Assembly (NCBI GenBank): GCA_965230765.1
Contig: CBDDLR010000001.1
Coordinates: 2,666,001-2,730,000 of the forward strand
Direction of reading: 5' to 3'
Source: Sunxiuqinia sp965230765
GTDB taxonomy: Bacteria; Bacteroidota; Bacteroidia; Bacteroidales; Prolixibacteraceae
Length of the DNA stretch: 64,000 nucleotides
The position numbers were made by a program, and so were the translations under genes. Of the stretch, positions 34,842 to 44,451 are shown piece after piece (the stretch's first letter is position 1; each line of letters starts with the position of its first letter). The notes under the pieces are model-generated. The model saw only the letters and a program-made list of their open reading frames with translations. It was not told the DNA's origin and did no database searches.

Positions 34842-34846
34842 CTTTG
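34839..34846 (+). promoter_or_regulatory. Possible -7 box of the SASA esterase gene
   Basis: TAACTTTG overlapping the recG stop codon, predicted start near 34853, 21 nt before the ATG at 34874. No clear -33 element. Confidence 0.35.
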
Positions 34847-34873
34847 TTACCAATAACCTAAAACCAACTTAAC

Positions 34874-35779
34874 ATGAAAAAGTTAACTTTTCTCTTATTA
34901 TTTTCTATTGTGCTTAGCACATCTGTTTTTGCTAAGAAGTACAGACTTTTTTATTTGGGAGGTCAGTCGAATATGGACGGTTATGGCTATGTAAAAGAAC
35001 TACCTGATTCGTTGAAAGCAGGATTTGAAAATGTCATGATTTTCCATGTTCAGATAACCAATGATGGAGAAGAGGTTAATGACAAAGGAATCTGGGCAAA
35101 ATTAAAACCAGGTCATGGTGTTGACTTTAAGTGTGATGGCTCGAAAAATATTTACGGTAAGCGATTTGGGCTTGAATTGAGTTTTGCAGATCGTATACAA
35201 AAGCTATTTCCCGGCGAAGCAATTGCTCTGGTAAAATATTCAAGAGGTGGTAGCTCAATTGATCTGAATGCATATAATTACGGAACATGGGATCCAGATT
35301 ATTCCAAAAAGAACGGTGTAAATCAGTATGATCATTTTCTGGCTACGATTAATGCAGCATTCAGCGTAGGGGATATTGATGGTGATGGGGAAGAAGATGA
35401 GCTAATTCCAACCGGGATATTGTGGATGCAGGGCGAGAGTGATGCAACCAAATATGAAACTTCAATGAAATACGGGTATAACCTGAAGCGATTAATGGAT
35501 TTAATACGTGCCAGCCTGCGAAAAGATGATTTACCACTGGTAATCGGTCGGATTTCGGATAGCCAGAGTCACCATGCAGATAGCTTGATTTGGGAATATG
35601 GGAATGTTGTTCGTGCAGCTCAGCATAGTTTTGTTGAAAATGACCCGGCTGCTGCTATTGTTACTTCAACCGATAATTATGGCTATTCGGACAAATGGCA
35701 CTACGATTCCGCAGGGTATATTGATCTGGGATTTCAGTTTGCTGAAAAAATGGCAAAGCTCGTCAATAAGAAAGAGTAA
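34874..35779 (+). CDS. Secreted SGNH/SASA-type carbohydrate esterase
   Basis: 301 residues with signal peptide MKKLTFLLLFSIVLSTSVFA. GQSNM (30-34) carries the nucleophile Ser, ILWMQGESDA is the second conserved block, and KWHYDSAGYIDLG near the C-terminus lies where the catalytic Asp/His are expected. This is the sialate-O-acetylesterase-like (DUF303, CE6-like) family, which removes acetyl groups from glycans. The substrate is unknown. It stands alone after recG and faces the phosphatase gene convergently. Confidence 0.88.
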   Translation: MKKLTFLLLFSIVLSTSVFAKKYRLFYLGGQSNMDGYGYVKELPDSLKAGFENVMIFHVQITNDGEEVNDKGIWAKLKPGHGVDFKCDGSKNIYGKRFGLELSFADRIQKLFPGEAIALVKYSRGGSSIDLNAYNYGTWDPDYSKKNGVNQYDHFLATINAAFSVGDIDGDGEEDELIPTGILWMQGESDATKYETSMKYGYNLKRLMDLIRASLRKDDLPLVIGRISDSQSHHADSLIWEYGNVVRAAQHSFVENDPAAAIVTSTDNYGYSDKWHYDSAGYIDLGFQFAEKMAKLVNKKE

Positions 35780-35828
35780 GAAACTGAATGTCTTACTCGG
35801 AGTGAGACCCTCAATTTTTGCATCAATA

Positions 35829-36572
35829 TTATTCTACTTTCACCAAAAGTGTCCCACCCAGGTTTTCATTGCCGGTGTGCTCAATGATTATCCAAGCCTG
35901 CTTCTTCAATTGCCTGCGGAGCATATGGTTTAAATAGCCGTGTGCAACCAGCAAAACCTTCCCATTTTCTGAGGCTTTTTTCTCAAGGAATTGAGCTGCA
36001 GATATTGCCCGTCGATGGGCCATGGCGCGGTTCTCTGTGGTTGATTTGGGTTTCGATCCCATCATCCAGAAAACCCGGTTTAAACCACTCCAAATTGGCT
36101 TTGGAAGATAGAGTAAGGGAATGTTTACAGTTCCTGGTTTTGTTTCATTAAAGATCGGATTTGCCTGGTAAACAAAACCGTCTCCAAGCAAGTTGCGGGC
36201 AGTTGTTTTTGCACGATGGAGCTTACTGGTGAAAACCGTGTCAATTCCTTCTGCATTCAATACAAACTTTTGTGTAACCGGGTAAACATTGTTCGTGTCG
36301 TAATCCGATTTGTACTTTTCAAGCTTCTTGTAGTTGTAAAAGAATTTCTTTTCAATATCAACCTTTTGGTGCCTGACCAGCATGATTTGCTTTATCTGGC
36401 CAGTGTTGCTTAAATAAGGTGCAGAATCATTTAAAAAATGAAGTTGAAAATGATTTCCCGTTTTGATATTGCTTTCTTGCTGATAAACCTTAATCAGAAA
36501 GTCCTTCAGCTCAGCGGGTTGAGCTAAACAAATAACCGGACAAAAGAGTATGGCGATAAGCAGCTGTTTCAA
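35829..36572 (-). CDS. Exported histidine-phosphatase-like protein
   Basis: 247 residues with signal peptide (MKQLLIAILFCPVICLAQ). Phosphoglycerate-mutase-type pattern: LVRHQKVD with the catalytic His in RH (the usual RHG reads RHQ), FTSKLHRAKTTARNL, then VLLVAHGYLNHML with the second His. It is probably a periplasmic phosphatase of unknown substrate. The start codon is TTG, overlapping the stop of the 1207-aa gene upstream (TTGA), so translation is coupled. It is the third gene of a three-gene operon. Confidence 0.82.
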   Translation of the reverse strand: MKQLLIAILFCPVICLAQPAELKDFLIKVYQQESNIKTGNHFQLHFLNDSAPYLSNTGQIKQIMLVRHQKVDIEKKFFYNYKKLEKYKSDYDTNNVYPVTQKFVLNAEGIDTVFTSKLHRAKTTARNLLGDGFVYQANPIFNETKPGTVNIPLLYLPKPIWSGLNRVFWMMGSKPKSTTENRAMAHRRAISAAQFLEKKASENGKVLLVAHGYLNHMLRRQLKKQAWIIIEHTGNENLGGTLLVKVE

Positions 36573-39500
36573 AATAAGAAATTAAAATTAAGCGTGATTA
36601 AATCTTCTTCTTTTGAATGCTCATATTGCAGCGAAAGGTTCGTGAAGTAAAATGGTGCAAACCAAATACCGCCACCATAACCCTGGTGCCAGCTGTCAGA
36701 ATCGTCGCCATCGAACCAAACGCGGCCAACATCGTGAAATGCCAAAAGCCCTAAGCTACCATTGAAAATATAGGAGCGAACACTGGTTACCCGAAGCCTT
36801 AGGTCGGTATTTTGATATACTGACGATTCTCCTGCAAACCGGGATGCCCGGTATCCGCGTAAGTTTGTTTTTTGTCCCAGTCGGGCAGCTTCAAATAATG
36901 GAAAATCACCAAAGTTTTTCTGGCCGCCAGCTTGCAATGCCAGCACCATCCTCGGATCTTTTCTGAAACTGAGGTAGGTAGCAATATGTCCTTTTATTTG
37001 AGTGAAGTCTTCAAAATCATTTACACCAAAAAAATGACCTGCTTCTGCACTTATGGTATAGCCCCGTGTTGGGTAGAGTTTATTGTCCAGTTTTTTGTAA
37101 TCAAGCGATGCGTTTGCTGAAACATATTGGCGTCGGTCAAACAAGTCGCCGGGTACAGCTGGAGTAGGATTGTTTTGGATCGTCTCAAACAATTTATGAT
37201 CCTTGGTTTCTTCCAGGTCTGTATGTAAAAAACGGACACCTGTTTTTAGCAATGCTTCTTTGTTGTGTATCCATGCAATGGATGGATTAATATCAAGAAC
37301 CTTGTAGCGAATCCTGTAGTCTTTTTTATCCTCCAACAGGTTCTCGGTGTTGTTCCCATACCCAAAAAAGTTGTCGGTGGTAAATGGCATGCTGATATTT
37401 ACATCCATGAACAGATCAAAATTTCGCCAAAACGAAGTGGTGAACATTTTATAGTTTGCCTGGAAAGCACCAGTTAAAAACGATGTTTTTCCGGTAAACT
37501 GGTGCATGGTTGAATCACGGAAATGATACCTGCTGTTCAAAAAACCACCACCCAGCAATACACCATCATCAACATTGTAGCCAAAAGCTACAAGAGGCAT
37601 CGTGGTGTTGTATTTAAAAAGCTTGCGGTTGTATGCGTAAACATCTTTACTTTCCCTTAAACGAAGCGCAGTTTCTTTCCCCCTGGTGATTTCACTTTTT
37701 CCAAAGCGATCATAAATCAGTGTTTTCTTGCCACCGCTTTTTACGTTGGAATTATCCACATATTTATCTTTTCCTTTACCACCAACCAAGCGTAATTTGA
37801 GTCCTTTATTTGCGTTTCCTTCAAGCTTGAATTGGTCACCGTCGCCAAGGCCATAAAGCCTTATTTCACCTGTCTCGTTATTCACAAACGTTCTTCCATA
37901 TAAATGATTTTTTACCTTTTCCTTTTTTGGCGACCAGCTGAATACATCGATTCTGGTTGAGTCGTTAAATCGCTTAATTTGAAATAGGTCTTCATCTTCT
38001 GTGCCGACAATATCAACTCCATTATTCAGGAATAAGTGGTAATCATTTGCAAAATCAACCAGGTGTGCACGGCGGCTTTTCAATACATCCTTTATTCTGC
38101 CACCAGACAATTCATTAATTTCCTTCGGAAGAGATGTGTTTACTGTATTATCAATTACATCATCCGTTAATCGTTCTTGAAGGTCTTTAGCAACCGATAT
38201 CCAGTCTTCTTTAGTCAGTTCATTCAGAAATGTCCTGTCAAAATAACGGCCATTAAAATTAAAGCCTTCTATGTTTTTTGTGGCAGGTTCAAAGCCTTGA
38301 AACTTAGGCTGGACCCAGCTCAGTTCAACAATTTTATAAATAGCACCATCCGAGTTGAAGAAAGCATTGTCACGGTCTCTCGGTATTGGCCGATAAATGG
38401 TTTTGCCGTCTTTTTTAAAGCTTGCCCATCGCCACTGGTCGTCGTGCCTGTCCCAATCGGCAATCCACATGTCAAAAAGCCTGTTCCGAAGTACAAATTT
38501 TTGATCGATCACTGCTTCATCATCCTCCACAATAGCTTCTAAAACATCGGGCGTAGAAACAACCTTTTTCGAAAAACCGAAGCTGGCTACATCGTCCCTG
38601 TTTTTTGCAGGGCGTTCTTCAAACAAAAACAGTTTGTTTTTCATTTCCTGCCTGTAAATTCCCAGCGCTGGGTCATCGGGGACGTAAAATATTTTTGGGT
38701 TGGTATGGTAAATTCTGGCAGCCTCGGCCAGTTCAGGAACAACAATTGCCCCGTAAGGGTGGGAAGCAGAAATCCCGTCCTGGATAATATCTACTGCAAA
38801 CGTTCCACGCAATGCTGCAGGTAAGGCACCTTCCGCATTTTTATCAACCGAGCGAAGAACGTATTGCTTTTTGTTATCATTTTGAAGTCGGTACGATTGG
38901 GTTTGTTGCCCACCTCCGCGCTTTAAAATTTTAAGCCCACCTTTTTCTTTTTCAATATCAAAAACAGGGAAGGTACTTTCGGTTGCCCATACCTGGCGAT
39001 AATTATCGCCCATGAGGAAGCGGGTAAACTTACCTTTTAGGTATTGCTCACTTATATCAGTATGAACAATGCTGTCGCTGTAATTTTCTTCGTTATCTTT
39101 TTCTGCCAGAAAGTGGGAAGGCTTCAGGTTTATTGTTTTATTGTATGCCGAACTCAAATGGTTGTTTTCAAGCGAGAAATAATCTACCTCAACAATATTG
39201 CCCTCATTTAATTTTAACCGGGTAAATCCGGGGAGAGCAACATCGACCTTGTTATTTTTAAAAGGTTTAGCAACAGCTCCAGCAATAACCTGGTTGGACA
39301 TGCCCATCTGGTTTAGCTGAAAGTTTTTTTCATGCCCGGATACGTACAGTACATTTTTATATACCGAAAGCATGTTTTTTAGTCCATAAGACATCTCTTT
39401 GTACTGTGGATGGTTGATATCCTGCACGCCACCTAGCATTTTTCTTGGTGTGTAGTAAAGAAACCCGGGAAGTGGCAGGTAAAAACCAGAGTTGCCAGCT

Positions 39501-40192
39501 AGTGGAAAGAAATTATTCTTAAAGTTAAAATTTCCTCCATGAAAACCTTCATTTACCGCGGGGTGATGCCCAAAAAGGAGTACATTTTTGTCCTGGTATT
39601 TTTTTAAAAGATCGGAGAAATAGACATATGCATTTCGTTGCAGGTCTCTTATGCTAACAGCATCATCAAAGTCGTGATTAATCCTTGTAACATCAATATT
39701 CTGTTGTAACCAAAACTGTGTGTTAACGAAAATCAAGACGGTATTGTCATTCAACTCTTCCACGATGGGACCAGGCTGTGCATCATCGGGTATATATTTC
39801 ACGTGTTTTTTAAATCGTTTCTTGAATACCTTCTCAATCTCGTTTACCACATCCTGCCCAGTTTGCCTTCCGTTGTCCCATTCATGGTTTCCTGGCAAAA
39901 AATAGGTTTGAACTTCCTTATTTGCAATGAAATCGAGAAAAAACTCAGGGATATGGGTTTGGTAGTTTAACTCATCTGTTTCGAGATTGTAATCAATTTT
40001 ACCTGAATAATTTCCAAGAAAAATCAATGAAGCATTTTCAGATTCAACCTTTTTTTGAAGTTCTTGAAAAATCTGGTCGGTAAATTGTGTTTTTTCTACG
40101 TTTCCAACCACATAAAAAACTGAACTATTTTGAGCGATAATAGAGGGGAGGTATAAAAACTGTAAAATCAGTAAAAGGTAGATTTGCTTCAT
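36569..40192 (-). CDS. Three-part outer-membrane protein: phosphoesterase, kinase-like domain, Omp85 barrel
   Basis: 1207 residues with signal peptide (to IIAQ, 21). Residues about 20-330 resemble a calcineurin-type phosphoesterase: GNHEWDNG (101-108), GHHP (208-211), SGHEKN (285-290). The first metal ligands look unusual (VVGNVE, FLGNYSG). Residues about 400-700 carry DWDRHDDQW (579-587) and IPRDRDNAF, a pattern like the catalytic loop and metal motif of CotH/HipA-like kinases. The last third is an Omp85/BamA-type barrel with LRGYRASRF and a terminal Phe. Large proteins with phosphoesterase plus surface-antigen barrel occur across Bacteroidota; their job is unknown. It overlaps genes on both sides by 4 nt. 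Confidence 0.82.
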   Translation of the reverse strand: MKQIYLLLILQFLYLPSIIAQNSSVFYVVGNVEKTQFTDQIFQELQKKVESENASLIFLGNYSGKIDYNLETDELNYQTHIPEFFLDFIANKEVQTYFLPGNHEWDNGRQTGQDVVNEIEKVFKKRFKKHVKYIPDDAQPGPIVEELNDNTVLIFVNTQFWLQQNIDVTRINHDFDDAVSIRDLQRNAYVYFSDLLKKYQDKNVLLFGHHPAVNEGFHGGNFNFKNNFFPLAGNSGFYLPLPGFLYYTPRKMLGGVQDINHPQYKEMSYGLKNMLSVYKNVLYVSGHEKNFQLNQMGMSNQVIAGAVAKPFKNNKVDVALPGFTRLKLNEGNIVEVDYFSLENNHLSSAYNKTINLKPSHFLAEKDNEENYSDSIVHTDISEQYLKGKFTRFLMGDNYRQVWATESTFPVFDIEKEKGGLKILKRGGGQQTQSYRLQNDNKKQYVLRSVDKNAEGALPAALRGTFAVDIIQDGISASHPYGAIVVPELAEAARIYHTNPKIFYVPDDPALGIYRQEMKNKLFLFEERPAKNRDDVASFGFSKKVVSTPDVLEAIVEDDEAVIDQKFVLRNRLFDMWIADWDRHDDQWRWASFKKDGKTIYRPIPRDRDNAFFNSDGAIYKIVELSWVQPKFQGFEPATKNIEGFNFNGRYFDRTFLNELTKEDWISVAKDLQERLTDDVIDNTVNTSLPKEINELSGGRIKDVLKSRRAHLVDFANDYHLFLNNGVDIVGTEDEDLFQIKRFNDSTRIDVFSWSPKKEKVKNHLYGRTFVNNETGEIRLYGLGDGDQFKLEGNANKGLKLRLVGGKGKDKYVDNSNVKSGGKKTLIYDRFGKSEITRGKETALRLRESKDVYAYNRKLFKYNTTMPLVAFGYNVDDGVLLGGGFLNSRYHFRDSTMHQFTGKTSFLTGAFQANYKMFTTSFWRNFDLFMDVNISMPFTTDNFFGYGNNTENLLEDKKDYRIRYKVLDINPSIAWIHNKEALLKTGVRFLHTDLEETKDHKLFETIQNNPTPAVPGDLFDRRQYVSANASLDYKKLDNKLYPTRGYTISAEAGHFFGVNDFEDFTQIKGHIATYLSFRKDPRMVLALQAGGQKNFGDFPLFEAARLGQKTNLRGYRASRFAGESSVYQNTDLRLRVTSVRSYIFNGSLGLLAFHDVGRVWFDGDDSDSWHQGYGGGIWFAPFYFTNLSLQYEHSKEEDLITLNFNFLF

Positions 40193-41382
40193 AATAAATT
40201 GGTAAGTTGAACAACAATAATGCTAATGACAAAAGTGATCAATCCAAACATAAACGTATTGTAGGCAGTACGAATACGGTTGTATTTTGTTGCCAGCACT
40301 ACGCCCAGGCTATATTGATCCCTGATCATGGTGTTGTAGAGCCCGTCGTAATCTTTCATTACTTCCTTTAGTGCCCATTCGTATTCTTCGTATTTCATTC
40401 CATAAAAATTGCCAAAAAACATCAGGTTCACTTTTTTATTCCTGATGTCTTCTTTCGTGAATTTTCCTTTTGATAGTTTTGGACGGGTTGCCAGTATGGC
40501 AAAAATAATGGTTACAAGTGAAGTTGATAAAATGATTAACATGGGCACAAGCATGCTCGGATTTTGGGCAATAATTCGTTGCACAAATGAAGCAAGAACT
40601 GAAATGATAATTGAATTAACAGTGATAAGGATGTTTGCTTTGTTATCTGCAATTGAACTCAGGTTGATCTGGCTTCTGGCGGTATTCCTAAACATGGATT
40701 CAATGCCTCGCTCGGGCGAGTGCTGCTTAGCAAGCTTTTGCTCCAGTTTCGCAATCTTTTTTTGTTGCGTTTCAATAATCTTCTTGCTGTTGTCTTTCGT
40801 ATTGGCCATGCTTTTTATTGCCTCGTAGTTTTGGCTTTTGCCAGGGGTGAATTCATTTTTTGCATAATCAGTAAAATAATCTTGATCTTCCATAAACGAT
40901 AGGGTTTTTTTACAAAAGAATTTCTTCTTGACATCGACCTTATTAATTGCTGATATCTCCTGGCGTAGGTTTTCGCTTTTTACTAAAAAATCATTATTGC
41001 GCATATGCGCCATGTCAGCATCACACAAAACTTTCGAAAGTTCATCGGTCGGTTTTTGTGGGAACCGGGTGGCTTCAATACAGTTTTCAACCTTTTTTAT
41101 TTTTTCTTCCGGATAGGAATGCTTTTCCAGAAATTCACGGGCTAATTTTTGGCTGTGAGCTTCATGATCGGTGTAATTTAACGAGTAACCAGCATCATGG
41201 AACCAGGCTGCAATCAACACAATTTCTATATCTTCTTCCGATAATTGCAAGTTTGATGCGATTTCCCTGCTTATTTCAACAACTTCTGAAGTGTGGTTAA
41301 GGTTGTGGTATTTATATACTTCTGGATCGATTTTCGTTAAGATTCCTTCAACCTCTGCTTTCGCTTGCTCTATTATAGACAT
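40189..41382 (-). CDS. HD-domain protein with Pycsar-effector-type membrane domain (DUF5706)
   Basis: 397 residues, no signal peptide. The HD phosphohydrolase domain (about 1-190) has H26/H30 (YHNLNH), HD at 62-63 (WFHDAGYS) and a later Asp in CDADMAHM. A coiled-coil linker runs to about 225. A C-terminal domain follows with the conserved start ERGIESMFRNTARSQINLSSIADNKANILITVNSI..., then membrane helices at about 250-300 and 370-397. That domain is the PycTM type found in membrane-disrupting effectors of Pycsar antiphage systems. No pyrimidine cyclase gene is nearby, so defence is only one option. First gene of a three-gene overlapping operon. Confidence 0.88.
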   Translation of the reverse strand: MSIIEQAKAEVEGILTKIDPEVYKYHNLNHTSEVVEISREIASNLQLSEEDIEIVLIAAWFHDAGYSLNYTDHEAHSQKLAREFLEKHSYPEEKIKKVENCIEATRFPQKPTDELSKVLCDADMAHMRNNDFLVKSENLRQEISAINKVDVKKKFFCKKTLSFMEDQDYFTDYAKNEFTPGKSQNYEAIKSMANTKDNSKKIIETQQKKIAKLEQKLAKQHSPERGIESMFRNTARSQINLSSIADNKANILITVNSIIISVLASFVQRIIAQNPSMLVPMLIILSTSLVTIIFAILATRPKLSKGKFTKEDIRNKKVNLMFFGNFYGMKYEEYEWALKEVMKDYDGLYNTMIRDQYSLGVVLATKYNRIRTAYNTFMFGLITFVISIIVVQLTNLL

Positions 41383-41708
41383 GTACCTGATTTTATAATG
41401 ACACTAAATTAGTAAAATTTGACAATGCAAGTAACGTTACAGCACCTTATTTGATTATTCAACAAACGGATTTTTCACATAAATTAACTGTTCTGTACAT
41501 CAAATAACAGTTTTATAAAAAAAATGATCGATTTGTTCGAATATTTCTGGTTTTTATGCGGCTTTATGATTGGGTAGAAACAATGATAAATGTCACAAAG
41601 GGTTGTAACATTCAGAAAATCAATGGAAAGAAGTAGGTAAAAAAAGCAACACTATTTGTAATCAGTATAAATAAGATAAGATGTTCTATAAATGATGTGC
41701 TTAGGCAA
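41383..41708. other. Intergenic region between the HD/PycTM gene and rseC
   Basis: A divergent, AT-rich region of about 380 bp up to 41764, without genes or clear hairpins. It must hold the promoters of both flanking operons; only the rightward one (41709-41736) was recognised. Confidence 0.6.
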
Positions 41709-41736
41709 TTGATTTTTCAAAACATATTTAGTTTTG
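41709..41736 (+). promoter_or_regulatory. Probable promoter of the rseC-rnf operon
   Basis: TTG (41709-41711), 17-nt spacer, TAGTTTTG (41729-41736). Predicted start near 41743, about 22 nt before the ATG at 41765. Confidence 0.5.
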
Positions 41737-41764
41737 CAGCAAAACAAAGCTTTTTAGGAATAAA

Positions 41765-42184
41765 ATGCCTGAAGATATTTCACACAAAGGAGTTATTAAG
41801 GAGCTTTCAGACAATAAGATAATAGTAGGCATTATTAATGAATCTGCATGTGCCTCTTGTCATGCCAAAGGGGTTTGTACGGTAGCAGATATGAAGGATA
41901 AAGAAGTAGAAATTAGACATTTCGAGGGTGATTTCCGCATAGGGCAGCAAGTCCTTGTAGTCGGGAAAACATCACAAGGTTTTAAGGCCTTATTTTACGG
42001 CTACCTACTACCTTTCTTATTGCTTATGGCTGTTTTGATCGTTTCATTATCTGTTACAGAAAATGAAGGGTTGAGCGGTTTGTTGGCTTTGGGTGTAACC
42101 ATACCTTATTACTTCACCATTTATTTATTCCGAGATAGACTCAAAAAGCATTTTGAATTTGAAATTAAGGCGATTCAATCATGA
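41765..42184 (+). CDS. RseC/SoxR-reducing-system family protein
   Basis: 139 residues. N-terminal small beta domain with a Cys cluster (ESACASCHAKGVC), then two membrane helices (YGYLLPFLLLMAVLIVSLSV and GLLALGVTIPYYFTIYLF). The family is linked to Rnf/Rsx complexes, where it assists or regulates redox control; the mechanism is unclear. It overlaps rnfB by 4 nt (ATGA) and opens the operon. Confidence 0.88.
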   Translation: MPEDISHKGVIKELSDNKIIVGIINESACASCHAKGVCTVADMKDKEVEIRHFEGDFRIGQQVLVVGKTSQGFKALFYGYLLPFLLLMAVLIVSLSVTENEGLSGLLALGVTIPYYFTIYLFRDRLKKHFEFEIKAIQS

Positions 42185-43107
42185 GTATGACCATTGTTTA
42201 CACGATGATTGCTTTGAGCGCAATAGGGGCACTGGCTGCAGTGATCCTTTATTTTGTTGCTCAGAAGTTTAAAGTATATGAAGATCCAAGGATCGATGAA
42301 GTAGAAAGTGCCCTGCCGGGAGCAAACTGTGGTGGCTGTGGCTATGCCGGATGTCGAGCATTTGCTGAAGCTTGCGTTAAAGAAAATGACTTGACTGCAT
42401 TGTTCTGCCCGGTGGGTGGTAATGATTGTATGACAGATGTCGCAGGTGTCTTGGGACTGGAAGCAGTAGCCCAGGATCCACGTGTTGCTATTGTGCGGTG
42501 CAACGGTTCGTGCGATCACCGTCCAAAAACCAATCAGTTTGATGGTGCATCATCCTGTGCTGTAGCTTCTTCGTTGTACAGTGGCGATACCGGTTGCCAA
42601 TATGGCTGTTTAAGTCATGGGGACTGTGTTGCAGCATGTGATTTCGATGCCATTCACATGAATCCTGAAACTGGTCTTCCGGAAGTGGTTGACGACAAGT
42701 GTGTAGCTTGTGGTGCATGTGTGGATGCTTGTCCAAAAGGATTGATTGAGCTTCGGAAGAAAGCAAAAAAAGACCGAAAAATTTATGTTTCGTGCCGAAA
42801 TGAAGATAAAGGTGGAATAGCGAAAAAAGCTTGCTCCGTTGCATGTATCGGTTGCAGCAAGTGTTTCAAGGTATGTCCATTCGATGCAATTTCCATGAAC
42901 AACAATCTGGCATTTATTGATTCAGATAAGTGTAAGTTGTGCAGGAAATGTGTTGTTGAATGCCCGACGAATGCTATTGTTGAACTGAACTTTCCACCAC
43001 GAAAGGTAAAAGTTGAGGAAGCAGCAAAAGCAAAAAGCGCAAAGCCAGATGCTTCTACAATTAAAGCAGCTCAAGCGAAAGAATCTGATAATTCAGTTAA
43101 TAAATAA
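42181..43107 (+). CDS. rnfB: RnfB, iron-sulfur subunit of the Rnf complex
   Basis: Receives electrons from ferredoxin and passes them into the Rnf complex. An N-terminal membrane helix is followed by the 4Fe-4S CGGCGYAGC motif (C50, C53, C58 plus C76). Several ferredoxin-type CxxCxxCxxxCP clusters follow (CVACGACVDACP, CIGCSKCFKVCP, CKLCRKCVVECP). The tail is Lys/Ala-rich. At 308 aa it is longer than enterobacterial RsxB, as is usual in Bacteroidota. Its stop codon overlaps the strong ribosome-binding site of rnfC. Confidence 0.96.
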   Translation: MSMTIVYTMIALSAIGALAAVILYFVAQKFKVYEDPRIDEVESALPGANCGGCGYAGCRAFAEACVKENDLTALFCPVGGNDCMTDVAGVLGLEAVAQDPRVAIVRCNGSCDHRPKTNQFDGASSCAVASSLYSGDTGCQYGCLSHGDCVAACDFDAIHMNPETGLPEVVDDKCVACGACVDACPKGLIELRKKAKKDRKIYVSCRNEDKGGIAKKACSVACIGCSKCFKVCPFDAISMNNNLAFIDSDKCKLCRKCVVECPTNAIVELNFPPRKVKVEEAAKAKSAKPDASTIKAAQAKESDNSVNK

Positions 43108-43113
43108 AGGAGG
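43106..43113 (+). promoter_or_regulatory. Strong Shine-Dalgarno of rnfC
   Basis: AAAGGAGG, 6 nt before the GTG start at 43120 and overlapping the rnfB stop codon. Such strong sites are uncommon in this phylum. It decides the GTG start and suggests coupling of rnfB and rnfC translation. Confidence 0.8.
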
Positions 43114-43119
43114 CCAGTC

Positions 43120-44451
43120 GTGTTAAAAACGTTTAAACTTGGAGGGGTTCATCCACCAGAAAATAAGCTTTCAGCTGATAAGGCAATTGAAACGCTGGAA
43201 TTACCTGAACGTGTTTTTATCCCAGTAGCCCAACATATTGGAGCACCAGCACAAGCCCTGGTTAAAAAAGGCGATTCTGTAAAAGCAGGACAACTGATTG
43301 CAAAGTCTGGAGGTTTTGTTTCAGCCAACATTCATTCATCTGTATCCGGGAAAGTAACCAAAGTAGATTTGTCGCCAGACAGCTCTGGTTATCCAAAGCA
43401 AGGGATTTTTATTGCTGTTGAGGGTGATGATTGGGTAGAAGGAATTGATTTAAGTCCTGAGTTAAAAACAGAATTTGAAGCGGATAGCAAAAAAATTATT
43501 GACAAAATTAACGAAGCCGGTATCGTGGGGCTTGGGGGCGCAACTTTCCCAACACATGTAAAATTAATTCCACCACAGGGGTTAACGGCTGAAATGCTTA
43601 TCATTAATGGCGTTGAGTGTGAACCTTATTTAACTTCAGATCATAGGGTAATGCTTGAAAAAGCCGATGAAATATTGGTAGGCGTGAAATTGTTGATGAC
43701 TGCCCTGAAGGTTGATCAAGCTTATATTGGAATTGAAAACAATAAAAAAGACGCGATACAGCATTTGTCCCAGTTGGTAAATGGAAATGAAAAGATATCT
43801 GTAGTCCCATTGAAAGTTAAGTATCCTCAAGGAGGGGAGAAACAACTTATTAAGGCAGTAACAGGCCGAGAAGTTGCATCCGGTGCGTTACCAATATCTG
43901 TTGGGGCAGTGGTAAGCAATGTTGGAACAGCATTGGCTGTATATGAAGCGGTTCAAAAGAATAAACCCTTGGTTGAACGGGTGGTAACACTTACCGGAAA
44001 ATCGGTTGAGAAGCCATCAAACTTTATGGTTCGTGTTGGAACACCCGTAAAAAATCTTGTTGAAGCTGCGGGAGGTTTGCCTGAAGATACCGGGAAGATA
44101 ATTAGCGGTGGCCCGATGATGGGAAAAGCCGTTGCTACCATGGAAGTACCTGTAACTAAAGGTACATCGGGTGTTTTAATTATGCCTGAAAAAGAAGCCT
44201 CACGTGAGAAGTTGCAGAACTGTATTCGTTGCTCACGTTGTGTAAGTGTTTGCCCAATGGGATTGGAACCTTATTTCCTGATGACAGTATCTGATAAACA
44301 GATTTGGGAAAAAGCTGAACACAACCATATAATGGATTGCATCGAGTGTGGTTCATGCAGTTATACTTGTCCGGCTGACAGGCCATTGCTTGACTATATA
44401 CGACTTGGGAAAGGCAAAGTTGGTCAAATAATGCGTTCCAGAAAGAAATAA
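43120..44451 (+). CDS. rnfC: RnfC, NADH/flavin-binding subunit of the Rnf complex
   Basis: Peripheral subunit that exchanges electrons with NAD(H). Start GTG 43120, set by the strong upstream SD. N-terminal barrel (GGVHPPENKLSADKAIETL), then a Complex-I-51K-like flavin/NADH region (GIVGLGGATFPTHVKL, INGVECEPYLTSDHR, GVQ-like YPQGGEKQLIKAVTGREV). Two 4Fe-4S clusters lie at the C-terminus (CIRCSRCVSVCP and CIECGSCSYTCP). Length (443 aa) is typical. Confidence 0.96.
   Translation: MLKTFKLGGVHPPENKLSADKAIETLELPERVFIPVAQHIGAPAQALVKKGDSVKAGQLIAKSGGFVSANIHSSVSGKVTKVDLSPDSSGYPKQGIFIAVEGDDWVEGIDLSPELKTEFEADSKKIIDKINEAGIVGLGGATFPTHVKLIPPQGLTAEMLIINGVECEPYLTSDHRVMLEKADEILVGVKLLMTALKVDQAYIGIENNKKDAIQHLSQLVNGNEKISVVPLKVKYPQGGEKQLIKAVTGREVASGALPISVGAVVSNVGTALAVYEAVQKNKPLVERVVTLTGKSVEKPSNFMVRVGTPVKNLVEAAGGLPEDTGKIISGGPMMGKAVATMEVPVTKGTSGVLIMPEKEASREKLQNCIRCSRCVSVCPMGLEPYFLMTVSDKQIWEKAEHNHIMDCIECGSCSYTCPADRPLLDYIRLGKGKVGQIMRSRKK

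Noticed and set aside
36569..41382. A full Pycsar defence system
   Set aside because: The PycTM domain is present but there is no uridylate/cytidylate cyclase gene in the neighbourhood, so I call only the domain.
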